DNA of 64,000 nucleotides from Bostrychus sinensis (taxonomy: Eukaryota > Chordata > Actinopteri > Gobiiformes > Eleotridae): NCBI GenBank assembly GCA_020698575.1, contig CM036252.1, positions 31,493,659 through 31,557,658 on the forward strand, written 5' to 3'. The translations under genes and the position numbers were made by a program. Below, in pieces: positions 37,707 through 50,525 of this stretch (position 1 is the stretch's first letter; every line of letters starts with the position of its first letter). Under the pieces are notes generated by a model. That model ran no database searches. It saw only the letters and a list, made by a program, of their open reading frames with translations, and had not been told where the DNA came from.

Positions 37707-40700
37707 TAGTGATGGGCAAAACGAGGCTTCATTAAACAGCAAAACGTTTGAACCAAATGTATCGAAGCTTCTCAACGGGATTCGAAACGCTTTCTACAGT
37801 GACCTCTAGTGGCAAGGTGCTATTAAAACGTTTTGTTTCCAAAAAACAAGTTCACGTTTGCGTGTGTACAACTGATGTATTTCTGTTTCTAAAATAAAGT
37901 TCAATAAACACTGTTAAATGTTTTTTGTTCACAATTCTATAAAATATTTTTTGACAGTGGAAGGATGCATTTCTTTATAGTTTAATTTCTAATAAAATAA
38001 GTTCACGTCTGTGTGTGTGCGTGTCATTGATGCATTGATCTAAAACTTGTGTTTATATGGCCGTGATGTCTGGTGCTAATTTCCACCACTTCTAAAATTC
38101 CCCAAATGAGTAGCAGCACTTCTCTAAGCATTCAGCTTGTTCTTACCATGGGTTTACCACTACCAGACTCTAAATTAATGAGAGGACCGGCACTTATTTA
38201 TGCCCACTTAAAGCACTGATCTAAAATAATAACGTCTCTGCCTTCATGTTGATTGTGTTTACATGCTTTAAAGAGTCTTACATACGTGCACATGCCATGT
38301 TTTAATTTGTGCGTAATATCTGCATATTACAATTGTACTAATTCCGTGTAATTACCAGACTCATTGATGGATGCTCCAAAGTAGTTTCTATGTTACCGTA
38401 ACAATGAGAGGAAATTATTGAATGTTAAATCTTAAATAAAAACAATGAAATATTTGTGGTTCACATCTCAAGATTTTTATTCAAAAATATATTTTTTTTT
38501 TCTGCAGTGGAAGGATTCAATCTATTCCTTTTTTTGCTGATTACTTCTCCAGCTTTTGAAAAAACTCTTTCACATGGGACACTGGTTGCTGGTTTACATA
38601 AGAATTCTTTTGACAATATTTATAACTGTGGATATATGACCCAGACAGCAAAATGCATCTGGGATCTGGCACACGGATCCGGCCCGGGGTCTTTTTTTCC
38701 AACGGGCCAATACTGGCGCGGATCTGGATTACGGATCTGGGATGGATTTGGGCCAGATCTGGGCCAGAACTGCAAAAAAGTTACAACATTCGGCCCAGAT
38801 CTGGCGCAGATATGCAATATGGATTTTACATTTGGCCGGATTTGGCCTGGGTTTGGGCCACACTCGGCCCAGTCATTATTAAAGCTATAAAATCCCGGAT
38901 CTGGAACTCACAATCCTGGATCTGGCACAGACAACTGGTCTACATGTAGCATATACATACACATTACACAACATTTGTTGTTTTAAAACTGTTTATTAAT
39001 AGGCAAAATAAACAAATATCATTCAAAACATTGGTAACCGACCTACCCCTAAAACTCGTCATCACATGTATGTCTTCATCATGGGAGTTTCAGGCTCCTT
39101 GAGCCAGTTCTTTAACAGTCACTCAGATTTTCCAATGCAAAAAGACATCTTCACTCTGTCTGGTGTCGCTCCAGAGGCAGGACAGTTTGTGGCAGCTGTG
39201 GATTCACCTCAGCGCTTTAGAGATTTGATGTGTTATCTTTTCCTTATCCAAAAGCATGAGCATGTGGAAGTCAGGAGCTACAGGAAGAGCATTAAAAGGT
39301 CACAATGAGTGGACTAGACACGAATGAATAAATAAATAAATAAATAAACATTTACATGTGCAGTGAGCTCCCTCCTGGACCCCAAAGTTTGTGGTTTACT
39401 CTTGAATCCAGTCTTTGCTGTGAGCGTGGGTCACAAGGTCAGAAGCTACAGAAAAACACAAAAAACACACACAGGCTACAATGAAGACACCAAACCAGGC
39501 AATAATTACAGAAATTCTTGTTTTTAATTATTTGATAATTACTGACCACTTACACGTGTAGGGTGTCGTCTCTCAACACTTTTAGTTCAGAATCCATGCT
39601 CTCAGCATGTGCAGACCAGAAACTACAAAAAAGGGCAACATAAAGACATATCAGGCAAAACCAAAGCAAAATGAGTCCACACTTACATGTGAAGGGATCG
39701 GGACGCTCTCAACACATTTATGAAATGTAGTACTTTGAATCCAGCACCTGCTCTCTTCTGTTATTCCAGAAAGGCTGTTGAATTGAAAGAAGCATAAATC
39801 ATTGAAATACATATTCAGAAACAAGATGTAGGAGACACCTTGTGTCATTACTATGATATACAAATTATACTAATTGGCAGCAATAACTAAATCTTGCAAA
39901 GAAACAATTTAAAAAAATTTTTTTAATATGATCATCATACTTTTTCACAAGAAACATAAAACATGACGATGAAGCAAAGATGCAAAGTTTTGATGTAAGC
40001 AAAGTAAGCCTAGTTTAACTGAGTGAATTCTCATGTCAGGACCCCTTTCAGTCATGATTTGTAGGCCTAAAGTCTTCAATGTTATTACAACACATTATTT
40101 TAATATTCAGTAATTGGCTTTTATAGTCTGATCTACAGGAGGACTATCTGTTTGCTCATCAGCTGCCTGTCTCACGGCTATTTAAACCTTACACTAATGA
40201 GCCAATGGAAAAATCCTAGTAGAATTAAGTAGGCTATAGAAATAAACAAAACATGATATCAAACATTTAACACTAAATATCACTTAGAGTAGACTTAACC
40301 AGAACTCTGCTGCTGCTTGCTGCAGTGTCCACGGTGCTTCTGAGTCGTGTGTCAGTTAAATAAATAAAAAAAAAGTCAGGTAACGTTTGAATTTGGTCGC
40401 CTCCGGTTTGCGCCGCTGAGCTGGACCAGGCCCAGACCCATGTTGCCGAGTGTTAAACAGAGCTGTACAAATGAGTCCGGCACAGACCTGGCGCAGATCC
40501 GCATAACGGGTCTGACTCCTATGCGGATCTGGCGAGTTGTAAACGGATCCGGCCCAAATCTAAATGCTGTCTGGGGACAGCCCTGTCTTTCCAACAGAGC
40601 AAAGGGTCATCAGTCCGAGGAAGAAAGTTATCTTGTAAGTACTTCTTTACTTCGACGGTGGCATCTGCTGTAATGCTGTGTGTCTATTTGAATGTTACTG

Positions 40701-41118
40701 TGCTAACTCTGTGTCAGTGTACATTTACAGAACCTAACTAAGTTGTAACAAACTCCTAACAAAATACCTGACCGACTAACTAACTACTAGATCAAAGATC
40801 ACTGTCAAAATCACGAATATCTCTCGCCTCTCACAAACCCAAAAGGATAGATGCACTAACTTCTCTTTTAAACCTTTTGGGAGTGGGTTGAGACAGCTCG
40901 TGCTGCTCTGTGGTTCGTTGAAAACCCTGTCAATCAAACCCATGTTCGAGCCGAAGGCCCCCTAGTGAAACACTCGCGAAACTACTGCGGTTCATGAACC
41001 GTCTCAGTCACGTGACAAGCTTCATGAACCACCTACGTCACGTGACAAGCGCTTTGACTCGCGTTTTGGAACACTGTGAAACTGTGCCAAAACGCCCGTT
41101 TCATTTCGCCCATCACTA
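37707..41118. mobile_element. 3.4-kb hAT-like element with another element inside
   Basis: The left end TAGTGATGGGCAAAACGA and the right end (complement TAGTGATGGGCGAAATGAAA) are inverted repeats. The subterminal GAAGCTTCTCAACGGGATTCGAAACG and GACCTCTAGTGG motifs are those of a common fish hAT family. I could not confirm an 8-bp duplication. The interior includes 38641-40574. Confidence 0.6.
38641..40574. mobile_element. inner inverted-repeat element with GGATCTGGC repeats
   Basis: Begins CCAGACAGCA and ends TGCTGTCTGG (exact 10-bp complement). Both subterminal regions (38655-38900 and 40400-40560) are rich in GGATCTGGC/CAGATCTGGGCC-type motifs in opposite orientation. The frame at 39066-39308 is unrecognised. 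Confidence 0.65.
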
Positions 41119-43019
41119 ACGTGACCTACACGTATTGCTTTGTGGTTTATAGCGTCATCTAGCAGCCAGATGAACGGTATGGACCAGACCAAAATTAAAA
41201 TAATATATACAATATATTATTATAATATATATAATATATTACAATATCTTTTTATTAAAACCTTTTAATGCACTTGTCATATTGTAAATAAAATTATTTT
41301 AAAATATAAAAAAAAAGTTTTTTCTGTATAATCTTAAAGGTTACAGTTTTCCAAAATCTTACAAATTGAACCTTTAACCCTCTGTTTCACAGAACCAAAG
41401 CTGTTTTTCTAAATTAGGCTACTGTACATATTTTACAGATTTACTGTAATGTAATGCTATAGGCTTCAAATAAACTAAACATACTGTTGGCTGCTGTAGC
41501 CTATTTAAACATTCTGTGACCCACTTTTGGGCCCTGACCCACCATTTGACAACCACTGTGCTAAACTAACTTGCACTTGCACTTAACAGATTTGTGTTGT
41601 ATCAGGACCACTGGAATATAGTTTGATGGTGACGGGCTTCAAACAGCACATCAGTACTCACAGAGTAACATTTAGTAACTATTATACGCACGCAGCCTCT
41701 ACAGGGATAAAAAGTACCACGAGATAAATATAACCGTGATTTTTTTTTTTTTTTAATTTTTATTGAGGAAACTGCTGTCCAGTTGTCACTGCTACTCACA
41801 GTTAGTTTAAATCAGCTTCTGACTGAGGTAGCCCAGAGTTCTCCTCTCTATCTAGTGCACAGGAGAGCAGTCGAGACTCGACAAAGACAAGGTGTGAGAG
41901 GGAGACAAGAGGAAAAGACACCATAAAACAATGTATTTTTTTCCTGAACAATATAACAGTTCAAATGGAGTTTCCTTCACAGCGGAGAAGTAAAGGGAGT
42001 GCACAGCCGCTGGAGAGAGACAAGTGGCTCCAGTGTGTGTTTGTTTTTTGGGTTTTTGAAAAAACACGAAAACAGATTGTTTAAAAATGTTTGCTTTGTT
42101 TGTTTAATATTTTGATTTCAGCGTAACATTATTAGCCAATCATGCATAGGCACCGCTCTTTGTTTTTCTCCATGGGTGCTCAATAAACCACATCCAGAAT
42201 AAATATAAATAGCCTAAGTGTGATAATTAGCTGTAAATAAAAAGAGAAAAATTACTTTTGTATAGATACTTTTGGCGCATCGGACTGTTCACAAAATCAC
42301 AAAATTCCATAAAGAGCAGCCCCTCCCGCAGTGTGATGGTGTCCACCTGTTTCCCTTCAGCCCTGACACTGCCAGCTGTGGCACTGTATCCAAATAGAAC
42401 CAGGACAGCAAGTGACATGGGGTCAAGCGCTGTGAGCGTTCTCATAGAAAATAATGAGAGCGTATTTTTTTGCCACACATTGGCGCATCTGGTGTGCATT
42501 GGGCTTAATGGATGAGGTGACTTACCAGTGCTGTATCAGAGGGGCTGAGAGACACAACTTACCGTCCACACTCAATCAAGTTTGGCTATTGAAGTGCAAT
42601 CAGAAAATTTTCCCCTGGGTGCTCACACATTCCAGTAGGTGCTCGAGCCCCGAAGCACCCACAAGATGCGATCATGGAAGACACAAACAGTACAGCAGTT
42701 CTGGGGCAGCTGCGTCTGCGTGTGCCACGCAGTTCCACACGTGACCTAGAGGTAACGTGACATAGATACGGTCACCACCGCCCTCCCCGCTCATACTTCC
42801 CTACCGCCGGCTAAAAATGTTAACAAAACAAAATTATAATTTTTTAAAATTTTGTGTTCAATCAGAAAAATGAAAAAAAAAAAAAGCCTGTTTTCTTTGT
42901 TTGTGATTTAAAATAGGAAAAAACAAAGAACAAAACATACCTATAAAATTAGCCTGGTTTAGTCAGAGGCTAGGTTCAGTCAGCAAAACAGTGCTATTTA
43001 TAAAAATCCTGACAAATGT
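41119..43019. other. intergenic, unclassified repeats
   Basis: No supported gene. The minus-strand frame 42499-42227 and its plus-strand shadow have no splice context or family resemblance I can name. Confidence 0.4.
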
Positions 43020-43215
43020 AACTACCCTACAGAAAAAAATGTTATAATGTTTGTGGAAAATTTTGCAAAATTACGTTTGCAGTGTGAAACTCCTATTACA
43101 TTTGTGGGAAATTATCACATTTGTGGGTTTATTACATTTAAATCATACAATATTTTATTACATTTGCGATTTATTCTCTTTGGGGGGATTATTACATTAA
43201 CAGATGTTACAGACA
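43020..43215. repeat. TTATTACATTTG-rich repeat, copy 2
   Basis: Same order of units as 31845-32090 (GTTTGTGGAAAATTT, TTACGTTTGCAGTG, TTTATTACATTTAAATCATA, final AGATGTTACA). Confidence 0.75.
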
Positions 43216-43612
43216 GTCAGCCTTTTTACTCCTCCCAGCTTTACTCCTCCCTCATGGAGGGAAACAGTGACTTGACTATTCAAAATAGAACAAGCTTATT
43301 TACATATGAGGACCTCTTGTTCACCGTCTAATCTCTTTGGATTAACTGGCCTGACTTTAGCTCTTAATTAGAAGATTATGTTCACTGAAGCGAACAACCA
43401 TGCTGCATCCATGATTAAGACGTTTGGTTTCTGAACCAAAGAACACACAGATATTACTCTGGAAAAGGCAGGGGAACATCTGAAACCAGAATTTCAGAAA
43501 ACAAGGCTCGTCATCTACCTGACTCTGGAATCTATGGTAAGAGAAAATCACCAGACTACTATGACATAACTAGGAAAAAATATTGTATACACATTTTAGT
43601 TATATACATGGG

Positions 43613-44835
43613 CTATCCAATAACTTAGAATATCATGTAAAAGTGCATTTTTCTCTCAGAGGTTTAATTAAAAAAGTGAAACATATATATTTATTGTTTC
43701 AGTACAGACAGAGTGAAAGACTTCAAAGATTGTTTTCTTATATTTTTGATAATTATGGCTCAGATTTACAGAAAACCCCAGATTAAATTATTCACAAAAT
43801 TAGAATATTGTGAAGTGTAATATTGTGAACTGTTGGTGTCACACGCAAACTGTAACTGTAACTGGAAACATTTGTGAAGTTTACTGAGCCTTTAAATGGT
43901 CTTAGTCTGGTTCAGTCAGCCACACAATCATGGGGTGGACTATGAATAATTGTCCAGTCCTCCACAAAGAGGATAAACCACACAAGGTTATTGATAAAGA
44001 AGCTGGGGCACACAGTGTTGTATTAAAGCATATTACAAAAAAAAGGAGTGGAAAGAAAAAAAAGTGTTACAGAAAAAGAGGCACAAGCAGCACGGACAGC
44101 TGCATCCTGGAGACAAATGTCAAGAACAACCTAGACCAGTACTTTGGGAAAGTCCACAGGGTGGAGTCAGTGCATCAGAAGCCACCACACAGACTGGTCA
44201 GGACATTTACTTACAAATGTGTCAGGGTTTTCTTGAAGCAGAGACAAGATCATCAGCATCTTTTCTAATGGGAGTTAATAGGCCACTGTGTTTCCTGAAG
44301 TATAAGTCAACACAGCCTTTTACTGTGAAGTTTTATGCATTGCATTTTATGCATGCTTACTTATGTTTCCAACCTTTATGGAGATGCTGATTTGATCATC
44401 CAGGAGGACTTGGTTCCTGCCCACACTGACTAACGTACCACACACTGGGTACATGACCATGGTATTACTGGGACAGACTGACCAGCAAACTCTCCAGACC
44501 TGAACCCCAAAGACCATGGATCCATGGAGTATTGTCCAGAGGAAGATGGGAAACAGCAGACCCAATAACACAAATGAGCATCTATCAGAGCGACCTGGGC
44601 TTCATAACACCTCAGCAGTGACCCCCTCCAGGACACACAGAGGCAGTAATTCATCCAAAAGGAGTACCAAACAAGTACTAGGTACTTATACATATACTGT
44701 ACACACTTTTCTGAGCTCCAGCATTACTGTTTTAATCATTCTACTTATTTGTCTCATGAAATATTCTAATTTTGTAAAAAAAAAAATGTATTTGGGGTTT
44801 TCTGTAACTGTGAGCCATAATTATCAACATTATGT
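43613..44835 (+). mobile_element. decayed Tc1-like transposon, second family
   Basis: Inverted copies of a segment containing GATAATTATGGCTC and CACAAAATTAGAATAT lie near 43745-43810 and 44755-44830. Between them the plus strand has transposase pieces: LHKEDKPHKVIDKEAG near 43960, then a large internal loss. Past it come the second catalytic segment (QED-VPAHT-like, near 44400) and SPDLNPK...PWSIVQRKMG near 44495-44545, where the catalytic Glu region is mutated. It cannot encode an active enzyme. Confidence 0.85.
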
Positions 44836-44890
44836 CACGCCCCTGGCTGTGGCACTGGCTCTCCTCTGTTTCTTCCCTGCCTACTTTCCC

Positions 44891-45041
<151 letters not shown>

Positions 45042-45532
45042 ATTAGGTGAATCCTTCTGGTAGCAGTCACCAAGCACCAAGACTCACTTGCATCTCATCT
45101 ATCAAGCGCTACTTTCATAAACCCTGCTCTCCAGCCAGTCAGTGCCAGATTGTTCTGTCAGTGATTAGAAGTCAGCCACACTTTAGAGTATCTGTAGATT
45201 TTGATCTGTTTTTGGAAACCTGTACTTACCCATGTCTCCTGTGTTTCCAGTCAAATCTGCTACTCCTGCTTCTGTTTCTGCCTGCCACTTAGAAAGCTCT
45301 GGACCAGCTCGTCCCCTCAGCTTCTCCCTGGCTCTGCTCAATAAATATAATTATGGTGGACTCACACCAAAAGCGACAATATCTTTCCTAAGCTCAGTTC
45401 ACTCTTCTCATGTCACCAGCTCCTCCTCAGGTTGCTGATGAGGGGTGGGAGGTTTCAAATGTGACTTCTGTGCCTGAACCAATTCCTCTTGAGTGTCTGT
45501 CAAATCTTGTTCAATGATTGGTGGTCACTCAA

Positions 45533-46120
45533 GCCTGGTTCACATGGCAAGATAATTATGCTGATTTTTGACCTGATTCTCCCCTTCCGACAATCTTAAG
45601 GACGCCCTGATTATTGTAATGGCACTAAAGATAATCTTATCAGATATTCCTGCTGTGTGTGGTCTGCTCGGAAGGACGTTGGGACCACTTCGATCTCATA
45701 TCGAGGATATTCAACATGTTGGATTGTTTTGGCCCGATATCGCAGCATGTGTGGTGTGTCCCGAGGACAAACGAGCATGCACCCTGTTGAATGTGACGTG
45801 TAGCCAATCAGAAAGCGAGGTGACGGAAGCAAGGAGGGGAATCCAAAATCAAAACAGCTGTCATGGTGCACCAGAAAGTCAGATGTACGCCCATGTCACA
45901 TTTAATCTCGTGAGGTTTTGCAAGCTTTCCCGTCTGACCTGGGAATGTTCGTGAGTGAAATCTGTTCATGTGTGGTGTGTTGTCTTTGCCGTGTGGCCGC
46001 ACACCACACACTGTAGGACCAAACCTGTGATAGCTTTGATTTTTTTTATCGCCATGTGTGGGGTCTCTCAGGTTTTGAAAATCTTCTGACAATTTTAAGA
46101 TCTTGCAGTGTGAACCAGGC
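45533..46120. mobile_element. 588-bp inverted-repeat MITE
   Basis: Starts GCCTGGTTCACATGGCAAGAT and ends with the near-complement (ATCTTGCAGTGTGAACCAGGC). The interior has paired GTGTGGTGTG motifs. No transposase; open frames here are incidental. Confidence 0.75.
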
Positions 46121-46536
46121 ATTAGGTGATGTCGCTCCACATTTACATAAAGTTGATTTCAATTCATCTCAAAATGATGTTCAGGTTGCTTGATTCGTGA
46201 CCTCTGGTTGCTTTTGTTGTGAGTCTACCCTTACCCCTGTAACCTCGATCTTGTGTCTAATTTTGGTTCCTTTTATCCTGAGCCATCACACATTATATGA
46301 AAACAATGCTTTCTCCCACTCAAAACCACTTCATTGTGCACATACAAAGCTAGTCAAAACGTGTATATGAATATTACAAGATAATTAAAATAAATGAGAA
46401 ACTCGTTTATCGTAAAAGCATTTAACCAAATGTATATTTTAATTTGTACCATATTACTTGTTACAGCAGGCACCAGCAGTTCAAATACAGTATTCTGTGT
46501 TGAAATTTACTGAGTGTTGACGTCTCTGTGCAGGCC

Positions 46537-46809
46537 ATGAGCAGTGACCAGTATGATTCGGTTTTTCTGAGTGTGGAGTCCTTGTTGAATGATGCTAAGC
46601 GGATGCAAAGGCACTGCAGAGAGCGCAGTGAGCAGTTGTCGTTGGCGGCCAACCAGCTGCATGATGAGGCATCAGTGCTCCGAGACCAATGTGAGGCCAC
46701 GCAACTTGATATGGTCCGGATCCGCCAGCAGCTGGATGAGCTCATCAACACAAAAGCTGCTTTTGAGGCCCGAGAGAGACAAGCCCAAAAACTTAGCAAA
46801 CAACTGTAA
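46537..46809 (+). CDS. short coiled-coil protein or terminal exon, unrecognised
   Basis: A pyrimidine-poor but valid acceptor (CTCTGTGCAG, ending 46533) is followed by GCCATGAGC, giving a 90-residue frame from the ATG at 46537 to a stop at 46807-46809. The product is almost entirely charged and helical with heptad spacing (VFLSVESLLNDAKRMQ, LRDQCEATQLDMVRIRQQL, ARERQAQKLSKQL), and its codon use looks coding. I do not recognise the family. It could be the last exon of a gene whose 5' exons I missed in the repeat-rich DNA upstream. Alternatively it could continue through a possible donor (CT|GTAAAG at 46804-46810). A distal AATAAA at about 47121 could serve it. Confidence 0.55.
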   Translation: MSSDQYDSVFLSVESLLNDAKRMQRHCRERSEQLSLAANQLHDEASVLRDQCEATQLDMVRIRQQLDELINTKAAFEARERQAQKLSKQL

Positions 46810-48999
46810 AGGAAGAAAATATGATGATGTCCACAGTAATTCTGTTTAGTTTGAAAAGAACTTTAGAGCTGCAAAATCACATTGTTATCCCAATTGCAAC
46901 AAAACCTGTAGCTTATTATTCACATTTTTACAACAGTATGTATATTTTTAGAAGATATTATATTATGTTTTTACAAGATACAAAAGTATCATGTGGTTAA
47001 GTGATACTAGTTTATCATGTTAATACAAGATACTGGCCTATCACCTTTTAACATAAATAAGGTAAGTATATTACTTGTAATAACCTCTTGTGATAACAAG
47101 ATAATGTTCTTGTTCTAATAATAAACATATCAAGTTCATTTTTCATTCAGAAATATGCTGCTGTATAAATAAAAGATAGAAGATTAGAAATTAGCATAGC
47201 CATTTCAAGACACTACAGGGGCCCTTGGTAAGAAAGACAACTGAGGCCTTCTATAGGCTCCAGTATTTTTATTTATTTATTTATTTTTTGTAAATCCCCC
47301 TTAAATGAAAAAACAAACAAACAAACAAATAAGCATGGTAACGAGGGGCATTTGATAACATTTTACTAAGCTTTATTATAAGCTCTCCTTTTGTCTCCTA
47401 GTCTGAATTGTGACCTTGTCAGTGTCATAGACAGGTGAATGTGTGGGACAATATGAGGCAGGAGGGTCCAGGAGGTACCCAGGAAACTCTGAACAAAACA
47501 TGCGATTTTCTGTTTTCTGGTGCATATTTGATGATAAATAAAATTTTAGGCTGGCTACACTTTATGGTTTGACTTCTCTCAAGATGGGGCCCTTTAAGGT
47601 GAATTCACTTCAGTGGTTTGTTTTCTGTCACTGAAACAGCTTGTTTCTATTGTACAGATAAATGACTTCTTGGGGCTTCCCTTCAACTCTGGGCCCTAGG
47701 CAGTTGCCTACCTGGCCTACCCTATTGTGATGGCTTCTGAAAATTCTCCTCCTCCCACTATTCAAAGATATGCATGGTGAATTGGTGACTCAAAATAACC
47801 CCTAAATAAAAAAATAATAAATAGATGTGACAGTAAATGGTTTTCTGTCAGTGTATGTCCCTGTTTAGCCCTGCAAATGGCAGGCCGCTGTCCAGGGTGA
47901 ACCTTAAGCCTAAGGGGTTAGCTCCAGTCACCCCTGACCCCTCACGGTAGTAAGCAGAAGAAGACAAATGAATAAACAAATAAATCTCTGTGTCCTTTGT
48001 CACATATTTCAGTGTAACATTGCCTCCATCTCATCTTTTTGTTTAGTTTGTCTAATTTGCTTAGCAAGCAACACAAATCATTGCCATATGATAAGAATTT
48101 AACTGTTTACATTTCACACAAAACACACAAGGGATTACAAATTAGGTTGTACTTTCATGATATAAAATATTAGGTAGAGGCTGTTTTAACAATGTTTGTG
48201 TTAAAGAAACCCATGTGTCAGAAGCACAGCAGCATTAACCCCAGAGACAGAGCTGAGACAGTCTGGGGTTATTTCTTGTACATTAGCTCTCTCTAGTGGT
48301 TTTGGGGTCTGGTCTAGTCCCAGGCTCTGTATTTTCTGTTGTTCTAGAGAGTGCAATAACTGCTAATATAACAAACACATCTCAATAGGCTATTTTGGTA
48401 AAGTTAACCCCCCTTTATATTTAATTGTATTTATTTGTGTGTTCTTGATGTCACGATGATCAGAGTGGGCCTCTGTCACAGGCTTGTATCACAGATAACA
48501 GCTATAACCACAGTCACACAAAACCTAAACAGCCATATTTATTTTATTTATAGTGTTTTCTATCAGGGCTGTTTTTGTTTCCTGTCTTCATAAAAGTAGA
48601 AGAGCTGCTGTAGGCTGCAGCTTTTATCTCCGGGTTCACTCTGAAGCCTCGATGATTGTTTTGCTGGATCTCCGAGGCAGGGATCTCCTCCTGTTACGTC
48701 GTACGTAACCACATCATTGCTACAGCAGGTCCCTGATTGGTTAATGCGCCGCGAATGTTCGCAGAAGTTCAAATTTTTCAACTTCCGCAACCAGAGCATT
48801 GGACGCGAATCTGCGTTGTTCGCGTCTCCGCCTATTCGCGGGACTCGCGCGTCTAACGCTCAATTCGCGTCATTCGCGCCTGAACGCGGCTTTCCATAGA
48901 CTTAACATGGTAATCACTCGCGCCTGACGCCTGATTCGCGTCCGGTGTGAACGTACCATTAGAGTTGATGCATGTAACAGCTATAGGGGTATAGTGTTG
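46810..48999. other. intergenic with a decayed SINE tail
   Basis: The segment 47740-47990 is a degraded copy of the SINE body at 13048-13437 (GGTGAATTGGTGACTC, CTGTCCAGGGTGAACC, GCTCCAGTCACC). The segment 48740-48960 is rich in CGCGAA/TTCGCG and ends GGTGTGAACGTACCATTA, like a hAT-type end. No gene supported. Confidence 0.45.
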
Positions 49000-50160
49000 T
49001 ACAGGTGAGGTGTGTCATGAGGCGGCCTGCTCTAAATCTATAGGCATGGTGTGGAGCTTGAAAAAACCCTCAATGACCAGTGGTTTGTTGTTGTTGTTGT
49101 TGCTGTCGTTGTCGTCGTCTGCGCCAAGATCAGGCTTGTGCCATTCATAAGATAGGGCCCACAGTGTTGGGCTGACTGCAGGGCATCATATATTTGTTTC
49201 CATACAGACCTAAATTGTTTTTTCTTCTTGCTCTCTACTGACATAAACGTCATCAATAATTTATATTTATCTAATCCTAGTGCATCCTGCCATCGTTTCA
49301 GTACTGCAATATTTTTTTTAAACTTTTTATATACAAGTAATGAAATATTGCCTGCTATCCAAGGGGATATTTCATTTTACCTTCATTTTGGAGTAAGCAG
49401 GTCTCTGGTGTAAATATAAATATCTGACACTTGAGAGCCATCCTTCATTGTTCTGCCATGTTTTTTTTCTTTTTAACAGTACCAGAATCCATGTGTGAGG
49501 GAGTCACTTCTACTGCAGCACTTTAACAAAGTAGGAGAGACTGTGGTGTCATACTTGTGAATGTTATCCCTACTGTTATAAGCTCCTCAATAATTTATAC
49601 TGACTCAAACTGAGATTTTTATTAGTTGTGGCTCTATATGTATGCTACAAACATTCCTTCCACTTTAGCATCAAATTCTTTATTCCAGCTTTCATAAATG
49701 TTGCTTAATATATCATTATTACTCTTCGCTGTGATAAAGGCATGATAAAGCACACTCATAAGTTTTTTTCTCCTGTCACTTTGGTCTGAAAATTCCTTAT
49801 TTTTGAAGGAACATCATTTCCAATATTGCAGTTGTCTTTAACCCAGTTTTTTTAACTACATATATTTAAATTTTTCAGAATCTTTTAGATTTTTAGATTG
49901 AATTTATCTTTAAGTTTGTTAAATGAAGAAATGTTATTTGAAGAAATTATATATGAGAACGTTCTGATAGCACCATCCATCCATGTCTTCCATAAATGTT
50001 GCAATTCAAATTTTAATTATTGTATTATTCCACATTTGCACATTTGTAGCAGTAACTATTTCTTGCCGTTTTGTGGACCAAACAACAGGTTTTTTTTATT
50101 CTCATGGAGCCAGAACGATGACAGTGGGACCTTAGCACTGAAAACAATTTTGTAACCAAA
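49000..50160 (-). mobile_element. possible L1/Tx1-type LINE remnant
   Basis: On the minus strand 50110-49900 reads, across stops, like the region after the RT core of L1/Tx1-type elements (YLLLQMCKCGI..., then KTWMDGAIRTFS..., then KDKFNL). The 49256-49090 frame could be a carboxy-terminal part. Heavily decayed and tentative. Confidence 0.3.
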
Positions 50161-50525
50161 AAATAAAATGTTAGCATTGAATTTTTTATATTCAAAATTA
50201 TTTTTCATAAAATAAATGTACAATCTTTAAAATTTTAGTTGATGTTTTTTTAATTGTGACTTTTTTTTATTACAGCGACAATACAATAAATTTCAGTCAA
50301 TGTGTGTTTTTTCAATATCAACTTTTTTTTTTTTTTTTTGCCAATCCTCTCATTTTCAGACGATGTTTGTTCTTTCAGTTTCACTTCACTGTCAGTATTC
50401 TTGTGGCAGAGGGGAGGGCACTGGGGTCAGGGCTAGGCAAAGCAGGACTCATGCATATTAAACAGCTATATATACAGTCAACCCTTATTGGCGTCTAGTT
50501 CAACAGTGCGCCTTGGGCCAACAGC

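Noticed and set aside
42227..42744. Overlapping open frames on both strands
   Set aside because: No family resemblance, no splice sites; probably unclassified repeat.
45611..46140. Several 80-110-codon frames
   Set aside because: They lie inside the inverted-repeat MITE and overlap one another on both strands.
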